This document shows, in pieces, positions 33,963-42,025 of a DNA stretch of 64,000 nt. Below the pieces are notes generated by a model. It did not search any database and was not told the DNA's origin. It saw only the letters and a list, made by a program, of their open reading frames with translations. Origin of the DNA: Lachnospiraceae bacterium (GTDB taxonomy: Bacteria; Bacillota; Clostridia; Lachnospirales; Lachnospiraceae); the NCBI GenBank assembly GCA_024682075.1, contig JAIKZQ010000007.1, positions 43,421 to 107,420 of the forward strand, given 5' to 3'. The position numbers and the translations under genes are program-made. The first letter of the stretch is position 1. Each line of letters starts with the position of its first letter.

Positions 33963-34401
33963 TGAAAAAATTCTTGAGCACGGTGCTGCACTCTTCGGAG
34001 AGCACGCCCGTAACTATCTCACAGCTGTGCGTGAATGCGGGATTGTTCAATATGTTCGCCACGGTGCCCGCGCTTCCCGACTTGGGTGACATGCATCCTA
34101 TCACAACCTTCGGAATGCGTGCCTGGACCGCAGCACCGGCGCACATCTGACAAGGCTCAAGCGTGACATACATGGTGCACTGATCCAGACGCCAGTCCTT
34201 AAGATAAGTGCTGGCTTTTTTTATTGCAGTCATCTCTGCGTGGGAAAGAGTCGAATGGTCCGTGTTTCTCCTGTTATATCCTCTTCCGATCACTTTTCCG
34301 TCACAGACGATCACGCATCCTATCGGAACCTCGCCCGCCTTTGCTGCTTTTTCGGCAAGCTTAAGGGCCTCTCTCATGTATTTTTCATCTTCGGTAAGCA
34401 T
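33916..34401 (-). CDS. tadA: tRNA-specific adenosine deaminase TadA
   Basis: A 161-residue deaminase that converts A34 to inosine in tRNA-Arg. The zinc site is complete: LSHAEMTAIKKA (His and catalytic Glu) and TLEPCQMCAGA (two Cys). The ribosome binding site is weak. The 3' end overlaps the convergent acetyltransferase gene. Confidence 0.94.
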   Translation of the reverse strand: MLTEDEKYMREALKLAEKAAKAGEVPIGCVIVCDGKVIGRGYNRRNTDHSTLSHAEMTAIKKASTYLKDWRLDQCTMYVTLEPCQMCAGAAVQARIPKVVIGCMSPKSGSAGTVANILNNPAFTHSCEIVTGVLSEECSTVLKNFFIRMRAEKRALDSAYK

Positions 34402-34442
34402 AAGAATAATTTATCCGCACATTCCGCATTTGTAAATAGGCA

Positions 34443-34477
34443 TAAAAAAGGAAGTGAAATATCCTCATTCCACTTCC
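34443..34477 (-). terminator. terminator of the hprK-whiA-crh operon
   Basis: GGAAGTG/CACTTCC arms, extended by further A-T pairs, followed on the minus strand by TTTTTTATG. It lies about 32 bases after the crh-like stop. Confidence 0.75.
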
Positions 34478-34508
34478 TGAGACTTGTCATGATATTCGGT
34501 TGCTGCGG

Positions 34509-34769
34509 TCAGGCTTCGGCACCGGTAAGGAACTTCTCTACAGTGTCGATGGCATCGCCTTCATCACTTCCGTCACATTTGATCAGGAGTTCATCTCCCT
34601 CATCAAGAGTGATGCTCATCATTCCCATGATGGACTTGGCATTGACTTTTCTCTCACCTGACTCGATGTAGATGATGCTGTCATATCTGCTCGCCTTCTG
34701 GACAAGAAGCGCTACAGGGCTGGCAGACAGATTTTTGGGAAACTTAACATTTACGGTTCTGGTAATCAT
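34509..34769 (-). CDS. crh: Crh-like HPr homologue (Ser15, Ser46)
   Basis: An 86-residue HPr-family protein numbered just like Bacillus HPr. Position 15, the phosphotransfer histidine in HPr and glutamine in Bacillus Crh, is serine here (PKNLSASPVA). The regulatory Ser46 in NAKSIMGMMSITLDEGDE is intact. It therefore cannot feed the PTS but could be phosphorylated by HprK, encoded in the same operon, and act as a catabolite co-regulator. Gene order rapZ-whiA-crh matches the Bacillus yvcJ-yvcK-yvcL(whiA)-crh cluster without yvcK. AAAGGAAG precedes the ATG. Confidence 0.88.
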   Translation of the reverse strand: MITRTVNVKFPKNLSASPVALLVQKASRYDSIIYIESGERKVNAKSIMGMMSITLDEGDELLIKCDGSDEGDAIDTVEKFLTGAEA

Positions 34770-34864
34770 ACTTATTGCTTCCTTTCACACGCTTCATCCC
34801 CCAATGCAGCGTCTGCTTTGTAACAAAGCCTATCTTACAAAAACGGCCTACCCCAAACCGTATT

Positions 34865-35728
34865 TTACATCTTCTTACGGGCTATCTCACTCAGCTTGGC
34901 AAGCCTGTGATTGATTCCCGATTTCCCCACCGGCGGATCCATCATCGCTCCGAGTTCCGAAAGCGTTGCATCAGGATTCTCCAGTCTTCCGTAAGCAGCC
35001 TCCCTAAGCTGGTCCGGAAGTGAGTCGAGCATTCCGTGTTCCTCCAGATATCTGATATCCTCAAGCTGTCTTGCAGCTGCGGTCACTGTCTTCCTGATAT
35101 TGGAAGTCTCACAGTTGACCCTCCGGTTCACGGTATTACTGACGTCCTTGTAGATCCTTCGGTTCTCGAAATCCATGTAGGACTTTCTGGCTCCCATGAC
35201 ACTGAGGAGCTCACCGATCATCTCACCTTCCTTGACATACACGACAGTCTCATCGCGCCTCAGGGTCTTGCGGGCACTTATCTCGAAATCGGAGCATGCC
35301 CTGACTATCTGATCTGCCTGCGCATCGCTGTCACAGACAAACTCCAGATGATAACCCTTATCGGGATCGCTCAGAGAGCCTGTAGCAAGAAATGCTCCCC
35401 TGAGGAAAGCCCTCCTGCAGCAAGGATTCTTAAGTGTAAGATCGTCTACCGGACTTTTAAGGTCGCCAAGGCATTTCACCAGAGCATCGAACTCGGGATC
35501 CGTACTCTTTAGCGACTTACCTATATTAAATGTTATTTCAAGTAAAGTAAAGCCTTTTTTTATCAAAGAGCTTCCGGCCTTGTTAAATCCGATGGTCACG
35601 CCGCCATCAGCAGACACGCCTATCTGCCCGGCAAGATGCATTATCGCGGATATCTCAGCGATCATGCAGTGTCTCGCCTGAGGGATCACTTCCGCCAGTT
35701 CCTCTTTTACGTCAGATGAAAATGACAT
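34865..35728 (-). CDS. whiA: WhiA, sporulation/division regulator homologue
   Basis: A 287-residue WhiA with the LAGLIDADG-like N-terminal domain (SFSSDVKEELAEV, CCRRAFLRGAFLATGSLSDP) and the C-terminal helix-turn-helix (DATLSELGAMMDPPVGKSGINHRLAKLSEIA). In Bacillus it influences cell division and chromosome segregation, in Streptomyces sporulation. It follows rapZ by 16 bases. Confidence 0.95.
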   Translation of the reverse strand: MSFSSDVKEELAEVIPQARHCMIAEISAIMHLAGQIGVSADGGVTIGFNKAGSSLIKKGFTLLEITFNIGKSLKSTDPEFDALVKCLGDLKSPVDDLTLKNPCCRRAFLRGAFLATGSLSDPDKGYHLEFVCDSDAQADQIVRACSDFEISARKTLRRDETVVYVKEGEMIGELLSVMGARKSYMDFENRRIYKDVSNTVNRRVNCETSNIRKTVTAAARQLEDIRYLEEHGMLDSLPDQLREAAYGRLENPDATLSELGAMMDPPVGKSGINHRLAKLSEIARKKM

Positions 35729-35744
35729 GTTCGCCTCTCTGCAA

Positions 35745-36605
35745 TCAGTTTGCGTTCACGTCCCTGTGTGAAAGTTTGAATCCTATGTCCTTCCTCGTCT
35801 TCATCCTGTCATAAAGCTTCGATGCCAGTGTCACGGACCTGTGTTTGCCGCCCGTGCAGCCTATCGCAATGACCAGGTTGTACTTTCCTTCCTTCACATA
35901 GCAGGGCATCAGGAAATTAAGCATGTCCTCAAGCTTGTCCAGAAATTCCCCGGTCTCATCAAACTGACACACATAGTCCCTTACTTCCTTATCGAGACCC
36001 GTCTTGTTCTTGAGCTCATCGATGTAAAAAGGATTCGGAAGGAATCTGACATCAAAAACCAGATCGGCATCCGCGGGGATTCCGTATTTGAATCCGAATG
36101 ACATGATACTGACGTTCAGATTGGAATACTGCTCATTCTTGCGGAAGATACCGTCGAGTTCTTCCTTGAATTCTCTCGTCAGGAGATTGGATGTGTCAAT
36201 GATGTAAGTGGCCTGCTTCCTTATCGGTGCAAGTTCCACACGCTCTTTTTTGATTCCTTCTTCTATCGTGCCGTCACCGGCAAGAGGGTGGATCCTTCGC
36301 GTCTCCTTGTAACGCTTGATCAGCGTCTTGTCGGATGCTTCAAGGAAGAGCACCTCCGTGTCATGACCGTTTTGCTTCAGGCATTTTATTACCTGGGCAA
36401 AATTCTTCATCGAACCTGCGGTCCTGATGTCTATGCCGAGTGCGACTTTGCTGTATTCATTTCCGGGCTGTGTGAGCAGTTCGACAAACTGGCTTACCAG
36501 TCCGGCAGGCAGATTATCTATGCAGTAGAAGCCGATGTCTTCCAGCATTTTCATGCCGGTTCTCTTGCCGCTCCCGCTCATTCCGGTGATGATGACTATG
36601 CGCAT
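35745..36605 (-). CDS. rapZ: RNase adapter RapZ / YvcJ-type nucleotide-binding protein
   Basis: A 286-residue RapZ-family protein. The Walker A region reads GMSGSGKRTGM, where the usual Ser/Thr after the lysine is Arg and Thr comes one later. The C-terminal family motif is IAIGCTGGKHRSVTLASKL. E. coli RapZ guides RNase E to a glucosamine-linked small RNA; Bacillus YvcJ has GTPase activity and links to competence. GAGGGGATGGGAAT precedes the ATG. Confidence 0.94.
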   Translation of the reverse strand: MRIVIITGMSGSGKRTGMKMLEDIGFYCIDNLPAGLVSQFVELLTQPGNEYSKVALGIDIRTAGSMKNFAQVIKCLKQNGHDTEVLFLEASDKTLIKRYKETRRIHPLAGDGTIEEGIKKERVELAPIRKQATYIIDTSNLLTREFKEELDGIFRKNEQYSNLNVSIMSFGFKYGIPADADLVFDVRFLPNPFYIDELKNKTGLDKEVRDYVCQFDETGEFLDKLEDMLNFLMPCYVKEGKYNLVIAIGCTGGKHRSVTLASKLYDRMKTRKDIGFKLSHRDVNAN

Positions 36606-36624
36606 ATTCCCATCCCCTCAGATA

Positions 36625-37548
36625 TCAGTATCTCTTTTTCTGTCCGAGAACGGTTATCTCCGGTTCAAGACGAACGGAGAAAGTATTGAAGACCTCGCTC
36701 CTGACCTTGTTCATGAGGTCGATGATGTCGGTTGCGGTTGCGGTGCCGGCATTGACTATGAAGCCGCAATGCTTTCTCGATACCATTGCGCCGCCGATAT
36801 GTTCCCCGGCAAGTCCGGTATCCTCGATGAATTTGGCAGCAAATCCTTCCTTGGGATTCTTGAAGATGCATCCCGCATTGGGCAGGTCGAGAGGCTGCTT
36901 TTCACGGCGCTCCTTGGCAAACTGATCTATCTTCGCATTGATCTCGTTCTTGTCGCCTTTCTTGAGCTCGAAAACGGCATCCAGCACGACATACTTTCTC
37001 TGGCAGAAAATGCTGTTCCTGTATCCGAACTGAAGCTCATGAGGGCGAAGGACTATCTCTTCTCCGGCAGTCGTAAGAGCCCTTACTCTCTTGACTATGT
37101 CCGATACCTGACCACCGAATGCTCCGGCATTCTGTCTCACGGCGCCTCCGACGGTTCCGGGAATGCCGCACGCGAATTCCATTCCGGTCAGCCACATCTC
37201 CGCTGCCTGTCTTGCCGCTGCCGCAAAAGAAGCACCGCCGCCGCAGGTTACCTCATATCCGGTGACATCTATCTTGGTGAAATCTCCGCCAAGCTTCACG
37301 ACGACGCCGTTATATCCTTCATCCTCTACCAAGGTATTGGTGCCGTTTCCCAGGATCACATATGGAAGGAACTTTTTTCTCACGCATGTAAGAACGCGCC
37401 TGAGTTCCTCCACGGTATGTACCTCAACAAGACATAGTGCTTTTCCGCCTGTTCTGAACGATGTATATTCGGCCATGGACTGATCCGGATGAATATATCT
37501 CTCATCCAGATATTCCGAAAGCATCTGTCCAACATCCTGTCCTGTCAT
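36625..37548 (-). CDS. murB: UDP-N-acetylenolpyruvoylglucosamine reductase
   Basis: A 307-residue MurB. The FAD-binding domain shows SFRTGGKALCLVEV and GNGTNTLVEDEGYNGVVVKLG, then GIPGTVGGAVRQNAGAFGG, and the catalytic segment PNAGCIFKNP. It makes UDP-MurNAc for peptidoglycan synthesis. ATG at 37548 follows GAGAGGAGC; the 14 upstream codons are not expected. Confidence 0.96.
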   Translation of the reverse strand: MTGQDVGQMLSEYLDERYIHPDQSMAEYTSFRTGGKALCLVEVHTVEELRRVLTCVRKKFLPYVILGNGTNTLVEDEGYNGVVVKLGGDFTKIDVTGYEVTCGGGASFAAAARQAAEMWLTGMEFACGIPGTVGGAVRQNAGAFGGQVSDIVKRVRALTTAGEEIVLRPHELQFGYRNSIFCQRKYVVLDAVFELKKGDKNEINAKIDQFAKERREKQPLDLPNAGCIFKNPKEGFAAKFIEDTGLAGEHIGGAMVSRKHCGFIVNAGTATATDIIDLMNKVRSEVFNTFSVRLEPEITVLGQKKRY

Positions 37549-37601
37549 AAATGTGCTCCTCTCCGAATCCCCTGAGGGATCCTCCCTCATTTATCTTGGA
37601 T

Positions 37602-38543
37602 TTACGATAATATCATTCCTGCACAACCATAGATTCCCGCATCATTGCCCAGCTGCGCAAGCGTGAACTTTGCACCCTTGCAGGGAGGGAATACGAATTT
37701 TTCGAACTCGGGCTCCACGAACTTCAAAAGGATGTCTCCTGCCTTGGACACACCGCCGCCGATGACGAACACTTCGGGATTGACCACATCGGCAACGCTC
37801 GCAAGACCTTTTCCGAGATATCTTCCGAACTCGGTCGCAATCTCGATTGCGACTTCATCGCCTTCCTTCACGGCATCGAAAACCGCCTTTGCATCGAGAA
37901 CCTCCGCATTTCTGAGGACCGAAGCCTTATCGTCCGCAGCAAGTCTTTTCCTTGCAAGTCTTGCGATTCCGGTAGCGGATGCGAACTGTTCAAGGCATCC
38001 GGTATGACCGCAATTGCACTTATCGGTCTCCTCATCATCAACCCTGATATGACCTATCTCTCCTGCAGCTCCGGTGGCACCCGTTATGAGCTTTCCGCCG
38101 ATTATGACACCGCCACCGACGCCGGTTCCGAGAGTAACGGCAACGACATTCTTATGTCCTTTTCCGCCGCCCTTTACCATCTCTCCGAATGCAGCGACAT
38201 TCGCATCATTTCCGGCAACAACCTTTATGCCGTCCAGTTTTTCTTCCATTGCTGTCCTGAGATTGAACACATCCCATCCCAGATTCACTGCGCCTCCGGT
38301 CATTACGCCGTCTTCATCGACAGCACCGGGAGCTCCGACTCCGACTCCGAGAACGGCAGCAAAAGTGACACCCTTGTCGGAAATCTTTTTCCTGATGGAC
38401 TCGCATACATCGCCCACGATATTTGCGCCCTTATTGCTCTTGTCCGTGGGTATTTCCCACTTGTCCAGAAGCTCTCCGCTTTCATCGAAAAGTCCGAGCT
38501 TGACTGTGGTTCCGCCGATATCTACACCAAAAACGTATTTCAT
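37602..38543 (-). CDS. glcK: ROK-family glucokinase
   Basis: A 313-residue ROK kinase: ATP site GVDIGGTTVKLGLFD, sugar-binding VVAGNDANVAAFGE, ROK signature GTGVGGGVIIGGKLITGATGAAGEIGH and the zinc cluster CNCGHTGCLEQFAS. Specificity for glucose is inferred from similarity to Firmicute glucokinases. It starts two bases after the hprK stop (a GTG at 38549 would overlap it). Confidence 0.92.
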   Translation of the reverse strand: MKYVFGVDIGGTTVKLGLFDESGELLDKWEIPTDKSNKGANIVGDVCESIRKKISDKGVTFAAVLGVGVGAPGAVDEDGVMTGGAVNLGWDVFNLRTAMEEKLDGIKVVAGNDANVAAFGEMVKGGGKGHKNVVAVTLGTGVGGGVIIGGKLITGATGAAGEIGHIRVDDEETDKCNCGHTGCLEQFASATGIARLARKRLAADDKASVLRNAEVLDAKAVFDAVKEGDEVAIEIATEFGRYLGKGLASVADVVNPEVFVIGGGVSKAGDILLKFVEPEFEKFVFPPCKGAKFTLAQLGNDAGIYGCAGMILS

Positions 38544-38545
38544 GA

Positions 38546-39502
38546 TCACTGTTCCTCTCCGTCATTTTCATCCGCACGCTTCTTCACAAGAGATTCCTGA
38601 ACTCTCTTGTAAAGCTCCTGTGCCGCATTATATCCCATCTGCTTCTGACGATAGTTGACCGCCGCGGTCTCGCATATGACGGCAAGATTTCGTCCGGGCC
38701 TGACAGGAATGTTATGGCATACGACCCTGACTCCGAGATACTCCGTGAAGTTCTCTTCAAGTCCGAGCCTGTCATAATCCTTGTCCTTGTTCCAGTCCTC
38801 CAGCCTTATTACCAGATCGACCTGCTGTGAATCCTTGACGCTGGATGCACCGAACAGTGCCTTCACATCAACTATTCCGATACCTCTCAGCTCGATGAAA
38901 TGCTTCGTTATGTCCGGAGCGGTTCCCACAAGAAGAGTGTCCGAAAGCTTCCTGAGCTCCACGGCATCGTCGGTAACAAGTCTGTGTCCGCGCTTTATGA
39001 GTTCAAGAGCCGCCTCGGATTTACCGATTCCGCTCTCACCCGTTATCAGAACTCCTTCACCGTAACAGTCGACCAGAACTCCGTGCACGGAGATCATCGG
39101 TGCGAGCTGCTCATTGAGCCATCTGATGAGCTCTGCGGTGAATCCGGAAGTAGCCTCGTTGGTAAGCAGAACCGGAATTCCGTATTTTCTCGCAAGCTCC
39201 ATGAAGATGTCATTCGGCCTGAGGCCTCTGCAGAAGATGATCGCAGGCATCGGGTGCTCGAGGAACTTGTCATAGGCTTCATATTTCTGCTCATCGTCAA
39301 GAGCATTCTCCATATAGGAGTACTCGACATATCCTATGACCTGTATACGGGCGGGATCGAAGTATTCGAAATATCCCGCGATCTGAAGAGCCGGCCTGTT
39401 GATATCGGGCTGGGTTATGCGAATGCGTGACACGTCGATCTCCGGTGTGAGATTGACCAGATCCATTCTCTCGATAACTTTTGTCAGTTTGACGCTTGCC
39501 AT
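38546..39502 (-). CDS. hprK: HPr kinase/phosphorylase
   Basis: A 318-residue HprK. The P-loop region GESGIGKSEAALELIKRGHRLVTDDAV, the upstream histidine in SVHGVLVDCYG and the C-terminal NIPVRPGRNLAVICETAA are typical. It phosphorylates or dephosphorylates Ser46 of HPr and Crh in response to ATP, fructose-1,6-bisphosphate and phosphate. Two Ser46-bearing, His15-lacking partners are encoded in this window. The ATG at 39502 overlaps the trxA stop as TGATG and follows AAGGAG. Confidence 0.96.
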   Translation of the reverse strand: MASVKLTKVIERMDLVNLTPEIDVSRIRITQPDINRPALQIAGYFEYFDPARIQVIGYVEYSYMENALDDEQKYEAYDKFLEHPMPAIIFCRGLRPNDIFMELARKYGIPVLLTNEATSGFTAELIRWLNEQLAPMISVHGVLVDCYGEGVLITGESGIGKSEAALELIKRGHRLVTDDAVELRKLSDTLLVGTAPDITKHFIELRGIGIVDVKALFGASSVKDSQQVDLVIRLEDWNKDKDYDRLGLEENFTEYLGVRVVCHNIPVRPGRNLAVICETAAVNYRQKQMGYNAAQELYKRVQESLVKKRADENDGEEQ

Positions 39503-39819
39503 CAGATGTTCTCCTTGATCCATTTTTCAAAGGCTGCGGGAGACATTGCGCCCACGTTTGTGGCTGCGGGCTGTCCGTCCTTGAAGATAACAAAGGCGGG
39601 AATGCTCATGATCCCGTATTTCTCGGCGATCGCACCGTTGTCGTCAACGTTGCACTTGCAGATCTTCACGACTGCTGCCATGGCTTCCGAAAGGGAGTCA
39701 ACGACAGGGGACATCATCTTGCAGGGGCCGCACCAGTCGGCATAGAAATCAACCAGAACGGGAAGCTTTGACTCAAGAACTTCACTTTCAAAATCATTAA
39801 CGGTTACATGCTGTGCCAT
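39502..39819 (-). CDS. trxA: thioredoxin
   Basis: A 105-residue thioredoxin with the redox site FYADWCGPCKMM and the cis-proline segment IMSIPAFVIFKDG. ATG at 39819 follows AAAGGAG. It is directly coupled to hprK. Cytoplasmic disulfide reductant. Confidence 0.95.
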   Translation of the reverse strand: MAQHVTVNDFESEVLESKLPVLVDFYADWCGPCKMMSPVVDSLSEAMAAVVKICKCNVDDNGAIAEKYGIMSIPAFVIFKDGQPAATNVGAMSPAAFEKWIKENI

Positions 39820-39879
39820 ATTAACTCCTTTCATACAAAACCTGCCTGTTGTCATGCATCTGCATATCTGTAGTTACTT

Positions 39880-40527
39880 TCAGACCCTGGATATCACATA
39901 CTTGCATATGGGATTTCCCATGCCGGAAAACTTTTCTTCGTACTCGGTCATAACGTTGCCTTTCATCAGGTTTTCATCGGCATGAAGATCGTATGTGATC
40001 ACATCAGCCTTCCATCCCGAATCCTCAAGCTGTTCAACCGCCCAGTCAAAAAGCACGCGGTTGTCGGTCTTGAATTCGACGCATCCGTCCGACTTTAATA
40101 TTTTATCATATCTTGCAAGAAATTCACGAGAAGGAAGTCTTCTTTTTGCATGCCTGTCCTTGGGCCACGGATCCGAGAAATTCAGGTAGATCCGGTCCAC
40201 CTCACCCGATGCGAAAACAGTGTCTATTATCTCCGCATCCATCCTTATGAATTTCAGGTTATCCTTGGGATCGGCTTCCATCTTCTCGACCGCTCTCAGA
40301 AGGACTGCAGAGTACTTCTCGATCCCGATGTAGTTGATGTCCGGATGAAGGAGAGCCATTTCGTGAATGAACCTTCCCTTTCCCATTCCGATCTCTATAT
40401 GGAGCTCTCCGGGATCAGCAAAGCCCTCTTTCCATTTTCCGGCCAGGTCCTGAAGGCTCTCCTCGGGCACCACATATTCACTATCCGCTATCCTTTCCCT
40501 GCATCCGGGAACATTCTTAAGCCTCAT
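39880..40527 (-). CDS. trmB: tRNA (guanine46-N7)-methyltransferase
   Basis: A 215-residue TrmB: SAM motif HIEIGMGKGRFIHEMA, NYIGIEKYSAVLLRAVEK, and the family segment NFSDPWPKDRHAKRRLPSREFL. Its ATG overlaps the stop of the carboxypeptidase-like gene as ATGA. Confidence 0.95.
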   Translation of the reverse strand: MRLKNVPGCRERIADSEYVVPEESLQDLAGKWKEGFADPGELHIEIGMGKGRFIHEMALLHPDINYIGIEKYSAVLLRAVEKMEADPKDNLKFIRMDAEIIDTVFASGEVDRIYLNFSDPWPKDRHAKRRLPSREFLARYDKILKSDGCVEFKTDNRVLFDWAVEQLEDSGWKADVITYDLHADENLMKGNVMTEYEEKFSGMGNPICKYVISRV

Positions 40528-41990
40528 TTTTTCTTTCTTATTCCCCTTTCGGAAAACAGGCTGCGCCTTCGCTCTTTCCTATATTGCTTTCTCCAGTTCG
40601 GGTGCACCTTGCGGTACCGCCCGTACCATTTGAGAGCACCGTAGATGATAAGTATCCCCGCCGCTATCGACGCACTCACCGCCGCAACGCGGACAATGTT
40701 TATGAACACGAAGGGTTTCTTCTGAGGGGCTTCCTCCTCTGCCGGTTCCTCGGGCCTTATGCCGAAGTCATAGTTTTCGGAAGGCTCGCCGAACAGGATC
40801 GAGCATTTTCCCAGATATACACCGCCGTAAGAATAGATGATGCGGGCCGCCTCGGTATCCGGAACGTTTTCATAAGTGATGTAGCTGTTCAAGTCGGAAA
40901 ACTCCACCGTCAGCGGAAGCAGCACCCTGTCATTTTTGTCGAGAGAGAGCATGGGCCTGGAATCTCCCATGATGTCCGTTGTCCCGTAGGAGCCGACCTT
41001 GGAACCTATGTCATAAGATGTCTCGTTTTCCGAGGCATTTACCATCGCGAAATTGGAAAAGCCGTAATCAAACAGTGCTATGGCGTCCTCATATCTTCCG
41101 TCCTTGTCATCGTTCATGATGACGGCAATGAGTCTTACGCCATCCTTCTCCGCGCCTGCGATAAGACAGTACCCCGCTTCGTCCGTATATCCCGTCCTGG
41201 CGCCCAGAAGGTACTCATATTCATACGCACCGCCTTCAGCCATGCGACAGGCGTTGTGCTCTATGATCTCATCCTTCTGGTATTCGGAAGGATAAAGGTG
41301 AAGGGTTTTCTGAAGGGAATATTTGCACAGGAGCTCATTATCAAAGAACTCCCTCCCGAGAAGTGCCATGTCATATGCCGTCGTGTAATGGTCCTCGGAG
41401 TGAAGACCGACGGGATTCGAAAATGACGTGTCCCTGCAGCCGAGTGATGCCGCCGTGGAGTTCATCATCGCCACAAAAGCTTCCCTCGAGCCTCCGCCCA
41501 CGTGCTCGGCCAGCGCAAATCCGCACTCTGCGGCTCCTCTAATGAGTATGGCCTGAAGGCACTCGTTGACGCTTAAGGATTCTCCCACATCTATCGCGAT
41601 GTTCACAGTTCCCGAGGGAACGTCATAGACCGCTTCGCGGGAAAAAACAACCCTGTCATCAAGATCGCACATTTCCGCCGCGAGCATGCTGGTCACGACA
41701 GCCGTCATCGCCGCGGGATATGCCCTTTCATGTGCATTTTTGGAGTAGAGCACGGCACCGGTCGAAGATTCCATGAGCACGACCGACGAAGCACCGGTCT
41801 CAGGACCTTTCGGCCAGTTGGGAATGCTTGACGTTTCGATGTCCGCATCCGGAGACACGAGCACTACCTGTCCCGATCCCGCACAGGTCACGACCGGCAT
41901 TGCCATCAGCAAAAAAATCACAAGAGGCAGAGTAAAGACTCTGCCCTTGTAAAATGATGATCTCATTTTGTGTCGTGAAACTGTCCTCAT
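40524..41990 (-). CDS. D,D-carboxypeptidase (S11) homologue lacking catalytic residues
   Basis: A protein of about 488 residues with an N-terminal signal or anchor segment, an S11 (DacF/PBP5-like) domain, a C-terminal beta domain, one transmembrane helix and a very basic cytoplasmic tail. All three active-site motifs are degenerate. SxxK, expected at YPASLTK, reads YPAAMTA (Ala94, Ala97); SxN reads GAA (IRGAAECGFALAEHV); KTG reads RTG (LGARTGYTDEAGYC). The rest of the fold is well kept, so this is likely a pseudoenzyme that binds peptidoglycan or partners. The start is uncertain: ATG at 41990, TTG at 42005. Confidence 0.85.
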   Translation of the reverse strand: MRTVSRHKMRSSFYKGRVFTLPLVIFLLMAMPVVTCAGSGQVVLVSPDADIETSSIPNWPKGPETGASSVVLMESSTGAVLYSKNAHERAYPAAMTAVVTSMLAAEMCDLDDRVVFSREAVYDVPSGTVNIAIDVGESLSVNECLQAILIRGAAECGFALAEHVGGGSREAFVAMMNSTAASLGCRDTSFSNPVGLHSEDHYTTAYDMALLGREFFDNELLCKYSLQKTLHLYPSEYQKDEIIEHNACRMAEGGAYEYEYLLGARTGYTDEAGYCLIAGAEKDGVRLIAVIMNDDKDGRYEDAIALFDYGFSNFAMVNASENETSYDIGSKVGSYGTTDIMGDSRPMLSLDKNDRVLLPLTVEFSDLNSYITYENVPDTEAARIIYSYGGVYLGKCSILFGEPSENYDFGIRPEEPAEEEAPQKKPFVFINIVRVAAVSASIAAGILIIYGALKWYGRYRKVHPNWRKQYRKERRRSLFSERGIRKKK

Positions 41991-42025
41991 ATCGGTCACT
42001 AACAAGTCCGGGAGACGTGCCTTAC

